A stretch of 64,000 nt of DNA from CAYNRE01 sp964399535 (lineage in GTDB: Bacteria > Planctomycetota > Planctomycetia > Pirellulales > CAYNRE01). Under the pieces are notes generated by a model. It worked only from the letters and a program-made list of their open reading frames with translations. It searched no databases and was not told where the DNA came from. The position numbers and the translations under genes were made by a program. The stretch is taken from positions 310,001 through 374,000 of the forward strand of contig CAYNRE010000055.1 in assembly GCA_964399535.1 (NCBI GenBank). The letters run 5' to 3'. The stretch's first letter is position 1, and every line of letters starts with the position of its first letter. Positions 36,934 to 45,760 of this stretch are shown here, in pieces.

Positions 36934-39900
36934 ATGCGAATCATCGACTTTGCCATTGCCAATCCGGTCAAAGTCGCCGTGGGCGTGCTCCTGCTCTCGC
37001 TGTTCGGGCTGCTCTCGCTGTGGTCCATTCCGGTGCAGCTCACGCCCGAGGTGGTACGGCCGACGATTTTCGTTTTGACCCGTTGGCCGGGGGCCAGTCC
37101 TCAGGAGATCGAGAAAGACATTATTTCCAAACAAGAGGAGCAACTGCAGGGCATCGAGGGGATGGTGAACTTCTACAGCTCGTCGAGCGACAGCGAAGGC
37201 GAGATCGAGATGGAGTTCCAGGTAGGCACCGACATGAGCTCCACGCTCTTGAAAGTGGGGAGCAAGCTGGACCAGGTGCCTTCGTACCCGGAAGACGCCG
37301 ACAAGCCGGTGATTCTGACGGTCGGGGCCAACAGCAGCTCGATCGCTTATTTCAGCCTGATCCCGGCCCCGCCTCGCCGGCAGCAGCTCGAGGCGCTGGC
37401 GGCAAGTCATCCGGAGCTGCGTGAAACGATCGATCAATTGCTGACCGAGGACCCGATCGATGTGATCAAGGTTTACGGTCTGGCCCGCAAGCATCCCCCG
37501 TTCGCCGAGTTGGTGGCCAACGACCCGAACCCCTTCTTGCTGCGAACGTTTGCCGAAGATCGGTTGGCGGTGCCGATCGAGAATGTGCCAGGGGTGGCCA
37601 AAGCCCAGATTTTCGGCGGCAGCGAGGAAGAGGTGCGGGTGGTGGTTGACGCGGCCCAGTTGGCGGCCCGGCGAATCAGCATCCCCGAATTGCGCCGGGC
37701 CCTCAGCGGCGAAAACAAGGACGTTTCGGCCGGCGATCTCTGGGAGGGCAAGCGGCGCTACGTGATTCGCACCTTGGGCCAGTACGAATCGCTGGCCCAG
37801 GTGGAAAACACCGTGGTGGCCTACCGCGACGGGGCCCCGGTCTACGTGCGCGACATCGCTCGAGTCGAACTAACCGGCTCGAAAACCCGGGGCATGGCGC
37901 ACCAGCGAGGTGTCAACATGCTGACCGTGGCTGTCCAGCGCGAAGAGGGGGCCAACGTGCTGGAGGTCATGGCGGGCATTCGCCAGGTGGTGGCTGCCTT
38001 GAATCGCGATTTGCTCGCGCCCCGCGGCTTGTACCTGATGCAAAGCTACGACGAAACCGTGTACATCGATTCGGCCGTGGCCCTGGTGCGCGACAATATC
38101 TACATCGGCGGCTTGCTGGCCACGGGCGTGCTGATGTTGTTCCTGCGCGATTGGCGCTCGACCGCCGTTGTGGCCATCTCGATTCCGATTAGCTGTATCG
38201 GCACCTTCCTGATCGTCCGGGCGGCGGGCCGCAGCATCAACGTGATCAGCCTGGCCGGCATGTCGTTCGCCGTGGGCATGTTGGTCGATAACTCGGTGGT
38301 GGTGCTCGAGAATATCTACAGCCATTTTCAGCTTGGCAAACCGCCGCGTCAGGCGGCCAGTGAAGGTACTTCAGAGGTCTGGGGCGCGGTGCTGGCCAGC
38401 ACGCTGACGACGCTGGCCGTCTTCTTGCCCGTGATTTTCATTCAGGAAGAGGCCGGCCAATTGTTCCGCGACCTGGCCATCGCCATCAGCGCCGGCGTGG
38501 GCATTAGCCTGGTGGTGTCGATGACCGTGGTGCCGATGACTGCCGCCCGGCTGCTGCGCGGCGATCGCATTCACCGCGCCGACGCTCCGCAGCGGCGAGA
38601 TTGGCCATCGCGCGCGGGGCGAGCCTTCAACCGTATGGTCGAGGCGGTCAATCGCCGCTTACAGTCGGGCCAACTGGGCATGGTGGCCCTGGTCGCCATC
38701 GTCGCCAGTTTCGGCCTGGGTCTGTGGGGTATGTTGCCCCGCGCGGCGGGCCAGGGTAACCAGCTTTCCACCTCGGCCTGGATCGGGCTGGGCGGGGCGG
38801 TCGCCGTCTTCGCCCTGGCCGCCGTCGTCTTTCGCCGCTGGGGCGTGATCGTCGCGGCGCTGGTGCTCTCGCTGGGCATGGCCTGGCGGTTGGCTCCCTT
38901 TGCCGAGTATTTGCCCGAGGGAAACCAGAACCTGATCTTCGCCTCGCTGCAGCCCCCGCCGGGCTACAACATCGAACAGTTGATGCGCTTGGGAACCGAG
39001 GTCGAGGAGCGGGTTCGCCCCTACTGGGAAGCGCAGCCGGGCACCCCGGAGGAAGCCAAACTGGGTGGCCCGGCAATTGCCAACTTTTTCCTCGTGGCGC
39101 GCGAGGGGGGCATTTTCATGGGGGCCCGTGCCGCCGACCCCGAGCGGGCGCGCGAGCTGGTGCCGCTGCTGAAGACTGCCACGTCGGGTCTGCCGGGCGT
39201 CATGTCGTTTGTCAGCCAGGCCAGCCTGTTCGAACGCCGCAATTCGGCCGGCCGCTCGATCGACATTGAAATCACCGGTCCGGAATTAAGCGAGCTGGTG
39301 GGGCTCGGGCGACAGATTCTTGAACAAGTGCAGACGATTTATCCGCCGACCACCGAGACCAGTGTTCGCGCCGTTCCGAGTCTCGATCTGGCGAGCCCCG
39401 AGATTCACGTCGTTCGCCGACGCGAGAAAGCAGCCCAGCGCGGCATCAACACGGTCGACCTGGGCTACACGGTCAACGCCCTGGTTGATGGAGCCTATGC
39501 GGGTGCGTACTGGCACCAGGGCAAGGAAATCGATCTGAAGATTTACGGCGACGATAACTTCGCTCGCCGAACGCAAGACATTGCCCAGTTGCCGCTGGTT
39601 ACCCCCGCCGGCGAACTGGTGCGTATCGCCGACGTGGCCGACGTGGTGCTGACGAGCGGGCCGGAGACCATTAACCGCATCGACCGCGAGCGGGCGATCA
39701 CCATCCAGGTGAGCCCCGGGCCGCAAATCTCGCTGGAAGAGGCCATCGGCCGCATCGACCGCGAAGTGCTCGCCCCCCTGCGCGGCGAAGGGCGACTGGC
39801 AGGGTTGTACCAGTTCCGCATGTCGGGCACGGCCGACAAGCTGCGCCAAATGCGGGCCGCGCTGGCGGGCAGCCTGGCCATCGCGCTCATCATTACGTTT

Positions 39901-40476
39901 CTGTTGATCGCCGGGCTGTACGAGTCGTTTCTTTACCCGCTGGTGATCATGATCAGCGTTCCGCTGGGCGCCACGGGAGGAGTGCTGGCGCTGGTGTTGC
40001 TCAACCAGTTCACCATCCAACGACTCGATTCGCTTACCATGCTGGGGTTCGTGATCTTGATCGGCACGGTGGTCAACAATGCGATTCTGATCGTCGACGA
40101 AGCCCTGATTTTGATTCGCCACCATCACCGCGACCACCGCGAAGCGGTGATCGAAAGCGCCCTGGGGCGCGTCCGGCCGATCTTTATGACCACGCTGACG
40201 ACCGTGCTGGGTCTGCTGCCGCTGGTGGTTTTTCCCGGGGCCGGGAGCGAACTGTATCGCGGCCTGGGTGCGGTAATGCTGGGTGGGCTTCTGATCTCGA
40301 CGGTGTTCACCTTGTTCTTTGTGCCGTTGCTGTTCAGCTTGACCCACGAGACCCAGCGGTGGGCTTTCTCACTGCTCGGCTCCGGCGGCCAGCATGCCCA
40401 GCCGGGCGCGGGTCCCGCCGCTCGCACCGATGCCCCGGCCGGCGCCGACACCCCGGCCGGCGCCGCAGCGAGCTAG
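36934..40476 (+). CDS. RND efflux transporter permease
   Basis: At 1180 residues this pump is longer than AcrB (about 1050). It starts with helix 1 (VKVAVGVLLLSLFGLLSLWSI), the porter-domain start LTPEVVRPTIFVLTRWPGAS, and the helix-4 motif FAVGMLVDNSVVVLEN near residue 448, where the usual Asp-Asp pair is Asp-Asn. An insertion of about 60 residues lies in the first porter domain (residues 144-203). Extra hydrophobic segments occur between the two halves (MVALVAIVASFGLGLWGML, WIGLGGAVAVFALAAVVF, VIVAALVLSLGMAW). The second half ends GGLLISTVFTLFFVPLLFSL. It is driven by proton motive force; the substrate is unknown. Confidence 0.92.
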   Translation: MRIIDFAIANPVKVAVGVLLLSLFGLLSLWSIPVQLTPEVVRPTIFVLTRWPGASPQEIEKDIISKQEEQLQGIEGMVNFYSSSSDSEGEIEMEFQVGTDMSSTLLKVGSKLDQVPSYPEDADKPVILTVGANSSSIAYFSLIPAPPRRQQLEALAASHPELRETIDQLLTEDPIDVIKVYGLARKHPPFAELVANDPNPFLLRTFAEDRLAVPIENVPGVAKAQIFGGSEEEVRVVVDAAQLAARRISIPELRRALSGENKDVSAGDLWEGKRRYVIRTLGQYESLAQVENTVVAYRDGAPVYVRDIARVELTGSKTRGMAHQRGVNMLTVAVQREEGANVLEVMAGIRQVVAALNRDLLAPRGLYLMQSYDETVYIDSAVALVRDNIYIGGLLATGVLMLFLRDWRSTAVVAISIPISCIGTFLIVRAAGRSINVISLAGMSFAVGMLVDNSVVVLENIYSHFQLGKPPRQAASEGTSEVWGAVLASTLTTLAVFLPVIFIQEEAGQLFRDLAIAISAGVGISLVVSMTVVPMTAARLLRGDRIHRADAPQRRDWPSRAGRAFNRMVEAVNRRLQSGQLGMVALVAIVASFGLGLWGMLPRAAGQGNQLSTSAWIGLGGAVAVFALAAVVFRRWGVIVAALVLSLGMAWRLAPFAEYLPEGNQNLIFASLQPPPGYNIEQLMRLGTEVEERVRPYWEAQPGTPEEAKLGGPAIANFFLVAREGGIFMGARAADPERARELVPLLKTATSGLPGVMSFVSQASLFERRNSAGRSIDIEITGPELSELVGLGRQILEQVQTIYPPTTETSVRAVPSLDLASPEIHVVRRREKAAQRGINTVDLGYTVNALVDGAYAGAYWHQGKEIDLKIYGDDNFARRTQDIAQLPLVTPAGELVRIADVADVVLTSGPETINRIDRERAITIQVSPGPQISLEEAIGRIDREVLAPLRGEGRLAGLYQFRMSGTADKLRQMRAALAGSLAIALIITFLLIAGLYESFLYPLVIMISVPLGATGGVLALVLLNQFTIQRLDSLTMLGFVILIGTVVNNAILIVDEALILIRHHHRDHREAVIESALGRVRPIFMTTLTTVLGLLPLVVFPGAGSELYRGLGAVMLGGLLISTVFTLFFVPLLFSLTHETQRWAFSLLGSGGQHAQPGAGPAARTDAPAGADTPAGAAAS

Positions 40477-40804
40477 GCCCGGTTCTTAGGCCCGGGGCGA
40501 GTTTGCCCTGCTCGATGGTTTCTTTGGCTCACCGGTACTGGCCGCCGGTACGAGCCAAACGCGTGGCGACTTGCCCCCCCCGAGTGGAGCGGTCGCGGAA
40601 GGTTGCCCACCCCAACCGCAGCCGTCGCTTTAAAAGAGGTCGCTCTAAAACGGTTGCGGGCAACGATTCAGGCCAATCGGGGGCTCCGAGGAATCGAGCT
40701 CCAAAGGAGGCCGCTTCTGGTTTGGTCTGGTTCGTTGACAGTGCGACGTAACCCATTTAGTATAAAGGTGTTGTCGATATTCCTGCGACGGGGAAGCCAA
40801 TTCT
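40477..40804. other. Intergenic region, 328 bp, upstream of argH
   Basis: It contains the argH promoter described separately and an imperfect direct repeat: GTCGCTTTAAAA (40624-40635) and GTCGCTCTAAAA (40639-40650), 15 bases apart, about 85 bases upstream of the -35. The repeat might be a regulator site. A short TAGGCCCGG duplication follows the RND stop. Nothing else was seen. Confidence 0.45.
40735..40763 (+). promoter_or_regulatory. Sigma-70 promoter of argH
   Basis: A perfect -35 TTGACA (40735-40740) and TAGTAT (40758-40763) are separated by exactly 17 bases. The start would be near 40770, 35 bases before the argH GTG. This is the best sigma-70-type promoter I recognise in the window. 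Confidence 0.6.
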
Positions 40805-42232
40805 GTGACGGGCAAGGCCTGGGGTGGAGTCTTCCACGAAGCGACCGATCGTCGCGTGGAAGCATTCACCGAGAGCATCAGCTTCGATCACCGCCTATTT
40901 GCCCAAGATGTCCGGGCTTCGGTGGCCCATGCGCAGATGCTTTGTCACTCGGGCCTTATCAGTTCCCAGGAATGCGACCAGATTGTGCATGGTTTGCACG
41001 CCATTGAGCAGCAAATTGCCCAAGGCAAGTTCGAGTTCCGCACCGAGCTCGAAGACATTCACATGCACATTGAACGGGCATTGATTGATCGTATCGGAGA
41101 CACCGGCCGAAAGCTGCACACCGCGCGCAGTCGGAATGACCAGGTATCGACTGATTTGCGGCTCTGGGTTCGCGATGCCATCGACCAGCTCGACCTGCGA
41201 CTGGTCGAGCTCCAGCGGGCGTTTCTGGGCCGCGTGGAAACCGATCGGGGGGTGATCCTGCCGGCGTACACCCATTTGCAGCGGGCACAGCCGGTGCTGG
41301 CCGGGCACTACTGGCTGGCCTATTGCGAAAAGCTGCAGCGCGACCGCGATCGGCTTGCCGATGCTCGACGCCGGACCAATGTGCTTACCCTGGGCACGGC
41401 CGCGGTGGCAGGCACCACGCTGCCGATCGATCGCGACCTGGTTGCCCAGGCGTTGGGGTTCGAGGGGGTAGCCGCCAACAGCTTGGATGCCTCGAGCGAC
41501 CGGGACTTCGTGGTCGAGTTTGCCTTCGTATCGGCGTTGATCGCCGAGCACCTGAGCACTTGGGCCGAGGAATGGATTCTCTGGTCGACCAGCGAGTTCT
41601 CGTTTCTCGAACTGCCGCAGACGTTCTGCACCGGCTCTTCGATCATGCCGCAGAAGATCAACCCCGACGTACTGGAGCTCACGCGCGGCAAGACGGCACG
41701 CGTAATCGGCAATCTGCAGGCCTTGCTGGTGCTGCTCAAGGGGTTGCCGCTGGCGTACAACCGCGACCTTCAAGAAGACAAGCAGCGAGTCTTCGACACG
41801 TTTGACACGGTCGAGGCCTGCCTGGCCTTGGCCGCGCCGCTGGTGGCCGGCGCCAAGCTGCGCCGCGAGGCGATCGCCCAGCGAATCGATCGCGGCTACA
41901 TGGACGCCACCACGCTGATGGAGCACCTGATTCGCCTGCAGATTCCCCAGCGCACGGCTCATGAAATCGTGGGCGGGCTGGTGCGTCGAGCGATGCAGCT
42001 TGGTCAGCGGCTGGCCGACCTGGAGCTGGCCGAGTTCCAAGCAGCCCACCCGGTGCTCGACGCGAGCGTGTACGACGTATTGGGCGTCGACAAGGCAGTC
42101 GCCGCATTTTGTAGCGTGGGTTCGACCGCTCCGGATCAGGTCGAACACCAGGCCACCTTGTGGCGAGCCCGCCTGGGGGTCGAACCGTCGGCCCAGCGCG
42201 TGGCCAGTCACCCTGCCGCGGCCCTCAGCTAA
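40805..42232 (+). CDS. argH: Argininosuccinate lyase
   Basis: The 475-residue enzyme cleaves argininosuccinate to arginine and fumarate, the last step of arginine synthesis. It begins in family style (KAWGGVFHEATDRRVEAF; the usual GGRF is GGVF), has TARSRNDQVSTDLRLW near residue 111, the catalytic His region YTHLQRAQP near 159, and the signature loop GSSIMPQKINPD near 280 with the catalytic Ser. The GTG start is chosen because it gives the conserved N-terminus and fits the promoter. It starts a run of five plus-strand genes with short gaps; the next begins 19 bases after its stop. Confidence 0.97.
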   Translation: MTGKAWGGVFHEATDRRVEAFTESISFDHRLFAQDVRASVAHAQMLCHSGLISSQECDQIVHGLHAIEQQIAQGKFEFRTELEDIHMHIERALIDRIGDTGRKLHTARSRNDQVSTDLRLWVRDAIDQLDLRLVELQRAFLGRVETDRGVILPAYTHLQRAQPVLAGHYWLAYCEKLQRDRDRLADARRRTNVLTLGTAAVAGTTLPIDRDLVAQALGFEGVAANSLDASSDRDFVVEFAFVSALIAEHLSTWAEEWILWSTSEFSFLELPQTFCTGSSIMPQKINPDVLELTRGKTARVIGNLQALLVLLKGLPLAYNRDLQEDKQRVFDTFDTVEACLALAAPLVAGAKLRREAIAQRIDRGYMDATTLMEHLIRLQIPQRTAHEIVGGLVRRAMQLGQRLADLELAEFQAAHPVLDASVYDVLGVDKAVAAFCSVGSTAPDQVEHQATLWRARLGVEPSAQRVASHPAAALS

Positions 42233-42251
42233 CGCCGCCCGAAAACCCACC

Positions 42252-44576
42252 ATGTCATTCTGCTTGCGATTTCGTCTTTTGGGTTCACTGGTGTTCGGTC
42301 TCTTGGTCCCCTGCGTCGGAATCGCTCCGCTTGGGGTCCGCGCTCAGGAGGTCGAAAGCGCTGCCGCCCCGGCGGAAGCGTCTGAGGCGCCGGCCACGCT
42401 TCCGCTGGACCCGCTGGTGCAGGAAGTGCTGGATTTGAAGCCAGAGCGCCCTGCCGAGTTGATGCAGGCCGTGGTGACGCTGCTGAACCTAAAGGCCCCC
42501 GCGTCTGCTAAGCCGCTGGTCGAAAAGCTGTTGGCCGCCAACCCCGAGGCCAGCGTGGCCGCCGATTTGGTCCGGCGCTTCGGCATGGACGAGATCCTGC
42601 GAATCGGTCGAACTGCCGAGTTGGCCCCGCTGGGGGCCGAGTTGGCCAATAGGCTAGTCGGCCAAATCAGTGCCCGGGCTCAAGACCCGGCCCGGGTTGC
42701 CGAATTGGCGGCTCAGGTGGCCGCCGGCACGCCTGCCGAGCGCACCCTGGCGATGGCCGGTTTGCGGCAGGCGGGCCCGGTGGGAGTGAGCGAGCTGCTG
42801 CTGCGTTTGCGCGGCGCGACCCGGGCCGACGAAGCCGCCGCGCTGCGCCAGGCCCTGGCGCAACTGGGCCCGGCGGCCGTGTTGCCCGCTGCCCGAGTCG
42901 AGCTGGCGACGGCCGGCCCCGGACTGGCGCTGCAACTGCTGACGCTGTTGGGCGAGCTGGACGACCTGTCGGCTCGAGCCGACCTGTGGCCCTGGGCTTT
43001 GGCCGGCAGCGAGACCGCGCGGACGGCTGCCCGGCAATCGCTCTATCGCTTGGGGGCCTCGCTCCCCTCGGCCGACGACGCGGCCCGCCGCCTGGCAAAC
43101 CTGGCCGAGCAGGCCTGGAGCGGCACGGATTTGGTCGCGGGCCCCGCCGGTAGCCCGGTAAGTCACTGGCAGCGCGGCGCTGCGAGCGAGCGCGTCGAAC
43201 CGGTCGCGGTTTCGCCCGAATTGGCCAAGGCCGATCGCGCCGCTCGACTTGCCCGCGACGGGTACACACTCTGGCTGGCGCATCAAACCGGACAGCCCTT
43301 GGAGGCGGTGCGATCGCAGCCGATCGATCCAGCCGCGGCGGCGGATGGTGTGGGGCAGCGGCTTGCCGATCTGGCGATTCTGAGCCAAATCGAGGCCAGC
43401 GCCCTGGCGCGATCGGAACCGAGTGACACCCCCACGCCGATCGAAACGTCGCTCTTGGCGGTCGCGGGTACCCAGACCGCCTCGCTCGAACGTTTGCTGG
43501 GCAAGGCGCTCGATCAGCAGCGCAGCCTGCTCGGCCAGCGGCTGGCTAGGCTCTTGGGCCAGCAAGGCCAGCTGGTGGCAATGGACGACGGCACGGGCCG
43601 ACCCACCCCGCTACTGCGAGCGCTGCACGACGCTCATCCGGGCGTCCGCTGGAAGGCGCTCGAGGCCGCGCTGGCCATTTTGGGAGATTCCGACCAGCCC
43701 CTAGCCGGTTCGAGCTGGATTGTGGACGAACTGACCCATTTCGCCGGGGCCCAGGGGGAGCGGCGAGCCTGGGTGGCCGACCGCGATTGGCAGCAGAGCA
43801 CCACCGTGGCCGGCTGGCTGACAACGCTCGACTACACGGCCGAAAGCCTGGCGACCGGCCGAGCCCTGATTCAATACGCAACCCACGGGGCCGACACCGA
43901 ATTGATTGTGATGTCGATCACGCTCGAGTGCCCGGCGGCCGCCGAAACGCTGGAAACGCTGCGCGGCCACTATCGCACGGCGCGCGTACCGGTGGTGCTT
44001 GTCGCGGGAATCGATCAGGAGCGCCAGGCCCAGCGGTTGGCGGCCCGGTTCCCCTACACCACGGTTTTGCTGCGGCCGCACGATGAAGCGGGCATGCGGA
44101 TTCTGGCCAGCCGCGGAGCGGCGTTGTTGCCCTCGGATTGGCCGCCGGCGGCCGAGCGGCTAACTCGTGCCGGGGTGGCCTGGGAAGCGCTCGTGGCACG
44201 CGGAGCCCGCCCGGGTGGGCTGGCCGATCCAAGCCAGGCCTTGGCCGCGGCGCCCCAAACGGTGCTTGTGGATTCGCTTCGGCCGTTGGCCTTGGCGGCA
44301 CTGGCCGAACTGCCGACGCGAGCCGCGCAGCTGCGACTGGTCGACCTGGCAAGCGAATCGCAGCGGCCGATTAGCCAACGGCAACAGGCCCTCAGCGCGC
44401 TGGGCGGCAGCCTGGACCGATTCGGCGTTTTGCTCTCGCCCGAGCAGCTCTTGCGGCAATACGAGCGCTACAACGCCAGTGAGACGGCCGATTCCCAGAC
44501 CCAACGGGTGCTATCGACCATCCTGGACCTCTTCGAAGCCCGAGCCTCGGCCGTGGCGGCCAACGCCGACCTATGA
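42252..44576 (+). CDS. Secreted helical-repeat protein with a degenerate receiver domain
   Basis: The 774-residue protein starts with a signal peptide (LLGSLVFGLLVPCVGIAPLGVRA). Residues about 50-500 are Ala/Leu-rich helical repeats of HEAT character (for example RTLAMAGLRQAGPVGVSELL). Residues about 503-612 look like a response-regulator receiver: AWVADRDWQQSTTVAGWLT is the first strand and helix, ELIVMSITLE the third strand, and VPVVLVAGID and YTTVLLRPHDE the fourth and fifth. The phosphorylated Asp position is Ser555, one of the acidic pair is Arg511, and the Lys position is Arg608, so it should not be phosphorylated. A further helical part follows. The next gene is a sigma-54 activator without receiver. 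Confidence 0.75.
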   Translation: MSFCLRFRLLGSLVFGLLVPCVGIAPLGVRAQEVESAAAPAEASEAPATLPLDPLVQEVLDLKPERPAELMQAVVTLLNLKAPASAKPLVEKLLAANPEASVAADLVRRFGMDEILRIGRTAELAPLGAELANRLVGQISARAQDPARVAELAAQVAAGTPAERTLAMAGLRQAGPVGVSELLLRLRGATRADEAAALRQALAQLGPAAVLPAARVELATAGPGLALQLLTLLGELDDLSARADLWPWALAGSETARTAARQSLYRLGASLPSADDAARRLANLAEQAWSGTDLVAGPAGSPVSHWQRGAASERVEPVAVSPELAKADRAARLARDGYTLWLAHQTGQPLEAVRSQPIDPAAAADGVGQRLADLAILSQIEASALARSEPSDTPTPIETSLLAVAGTQTASLERLLGKALDQQRSLLGQRLARLLGQQGQLVAMDDGTGRPTPLLRALHDAHPGVRWKALEAALAILGDSDQPLAGSSWIVDELTHFAGAQGERRAWVADRDWQQSTTVAGWLTTLDYTAESLATGRALIQYATHGADTELIVMSITLECPAAAETLETLRGHYRTARVPVVLVAGIDQERQAQRLAARFPYTTVLLRPHDEAGMRILASRGAALLPSDWPPAAERLTRAGVAWEALVARGARPGGLADPSQALAAAPQTVLVDSLRPLALAALAELPTRAAQLRLVDLASESQRPISQRQQALSALGGSLDRFGVLLSPEQLLRQYERYNASETADSQTQRVLSTILDLFEARASAVAANADL

Positions 44577-44628
44577 CCCAGGCCGGGATGGACCCGGAGA
44601 GGCGGCGGATTTCACACCGCGAGCGACC

Positions 44629-45702
44629 ATGAGCCGAGTGATTCGACCGCTGAACCCGAACCAGCAAGGGCCGCCCTTGGCCGGCATTATCGGGTCGTCG
44701 CCGGCGATGGAGCGGGTTTACCAGCTCACGCGGCAAGTGGCGCGATCGAAGGCCTCGGTCTTGCTGCTGGGCGAAACCGGAACGGGCAAGGAACTGATCG
44801 CCCAGGCCATTCATCACTTAAGCCCCCGGGGCAAGGGGCCTTTTGTACGCGTCAATTGCGGCGCGCTGACCGAGAGCCTGCTTGAAAGCGAGCTGTTCGG
44901 CCACGTACGCGGGGCGTTTACCGGGGCCATCGAGAATCGCACCGGCCGGTTCGAAGCGGCCCACACCGGCACCCTGTTTCTCGACGAGATCAACTCCACC
45001 ACCCCCAAGCTTCAGGTCAAGTTGCTGCGGGTGCTGCAAGAGCGCGAGTTTGAGCGGGTGGGCGATACCCAAACGATTCGCGTCGACGTGCGGCTCGTGG
45101 CGGCCAGCAATCGCGACCTGCTCGACGAGGTGGACGAAGACCGCTTCCGTGAAGACCTGTACTACCGCCTGAACGTGGTGTCGATTCACCTGCCTCCGCT
45201 GCGCGACCGCCGCGAGGATATTCCCCAACTGGCGGCCCATTTTCTCAACCTTTATAACGAAGAGAACGACCGCTACGTGGTTCACATTCAGCCGGAAGCA
45301 CTCGAAGCCCTGCAGGACTACCACTGGCCGGGCAACGTGCGCGAGTTGCAGAACTACGTTGAGCGGGCCGTGGTGCTGGCCGAGGGAGACGAGCTGACCA
45401 CCGAGCTGTTGCCCGAGTCGGTGCTGAAGCCGAAGCGAGCCCGAACCGCCCGGGGCGGGCGAACGGTCGACCTGGAAACGCTGGCCTACGAGTTGGTCGA
45501 ACGAGGACTGGGGGAAGCGGGGCCGAACGAAGACAGCCTGTACACCAAGATCGTCAACCGGGTCGAGCGCGAGCTGCTGGCCCAGACCGTGGCGGCCTGC
45601 GACGGGGTACAGATCAAGGCCGCGGCCCGGCTCGGTATCAATCGCAACACGCTGCACAAGAAACTCAAGGAATACGGACTGGACGAGGCGGCGCCCCAAT
45701 GA
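44629..45702 (+). CDS. Sigma-54-dependent transcriptional activator without receiver domain
   Basis: The 357-residue protein is an NtrC-family AAA+ activator consisting of the central and DNA-binding domains only. It shows Walker A GETGTGKE near residues 47-54, the sigma-54 contact loop GAFTGA near 98-103, Walker B GTLFLDEI near 119-126, sensor I VAASNRDL and arginine fingers FREDLYYRLNVV. A C-terminal Fis-type helix-turn-helix follows (DGVQIKAAARLGINRNTLHKKL). The first 20 residues hold no sensor. Lacking a receiver, it must be controlled by a partner protein or be constitutive. The upstream gene encodes a degenerate receiver. Sigma-54-like promoters precede nifJ, the cbb3 operon and the BON gene in this window. 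Confidence 0.92.
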   Translation: MSRVIRPLNPNQQGPPLAGIIGSSPAMERVYQLTRQVARSKASVLLLGETGTGKELIAQAIHHLSPRGKGPFVRVNCGALTESLLESELFGHVRGAFTGAIENRTGRFEAAHTGTLFLDEINSTTPKLQVKLLRVLQEREFERVGDTQTIRVDVRLVAASNRDLLDEVDEDRFREDLYYRLNVVSIHLPPLRDRREDIPQLAAHFLNLYNEENDRYVVHIQPEALEALQDYHWPGNVRELQNYVERAVVLAEGDELTTELLPESVLKPKRARTARGGRTVDLETLAYELVERGLGEAGPNEDSLYTKIVNRVERELLAQTVAACDGVQIKAAARLGINRNTLHKKLKEYGLDEAAPQ

Positions 45703-45760
45703 CGCGAAGCGGGGCGCCGGCCGAGCTTTGGTCGGGCCGCCGTTCCGCGAGCCGATCACG

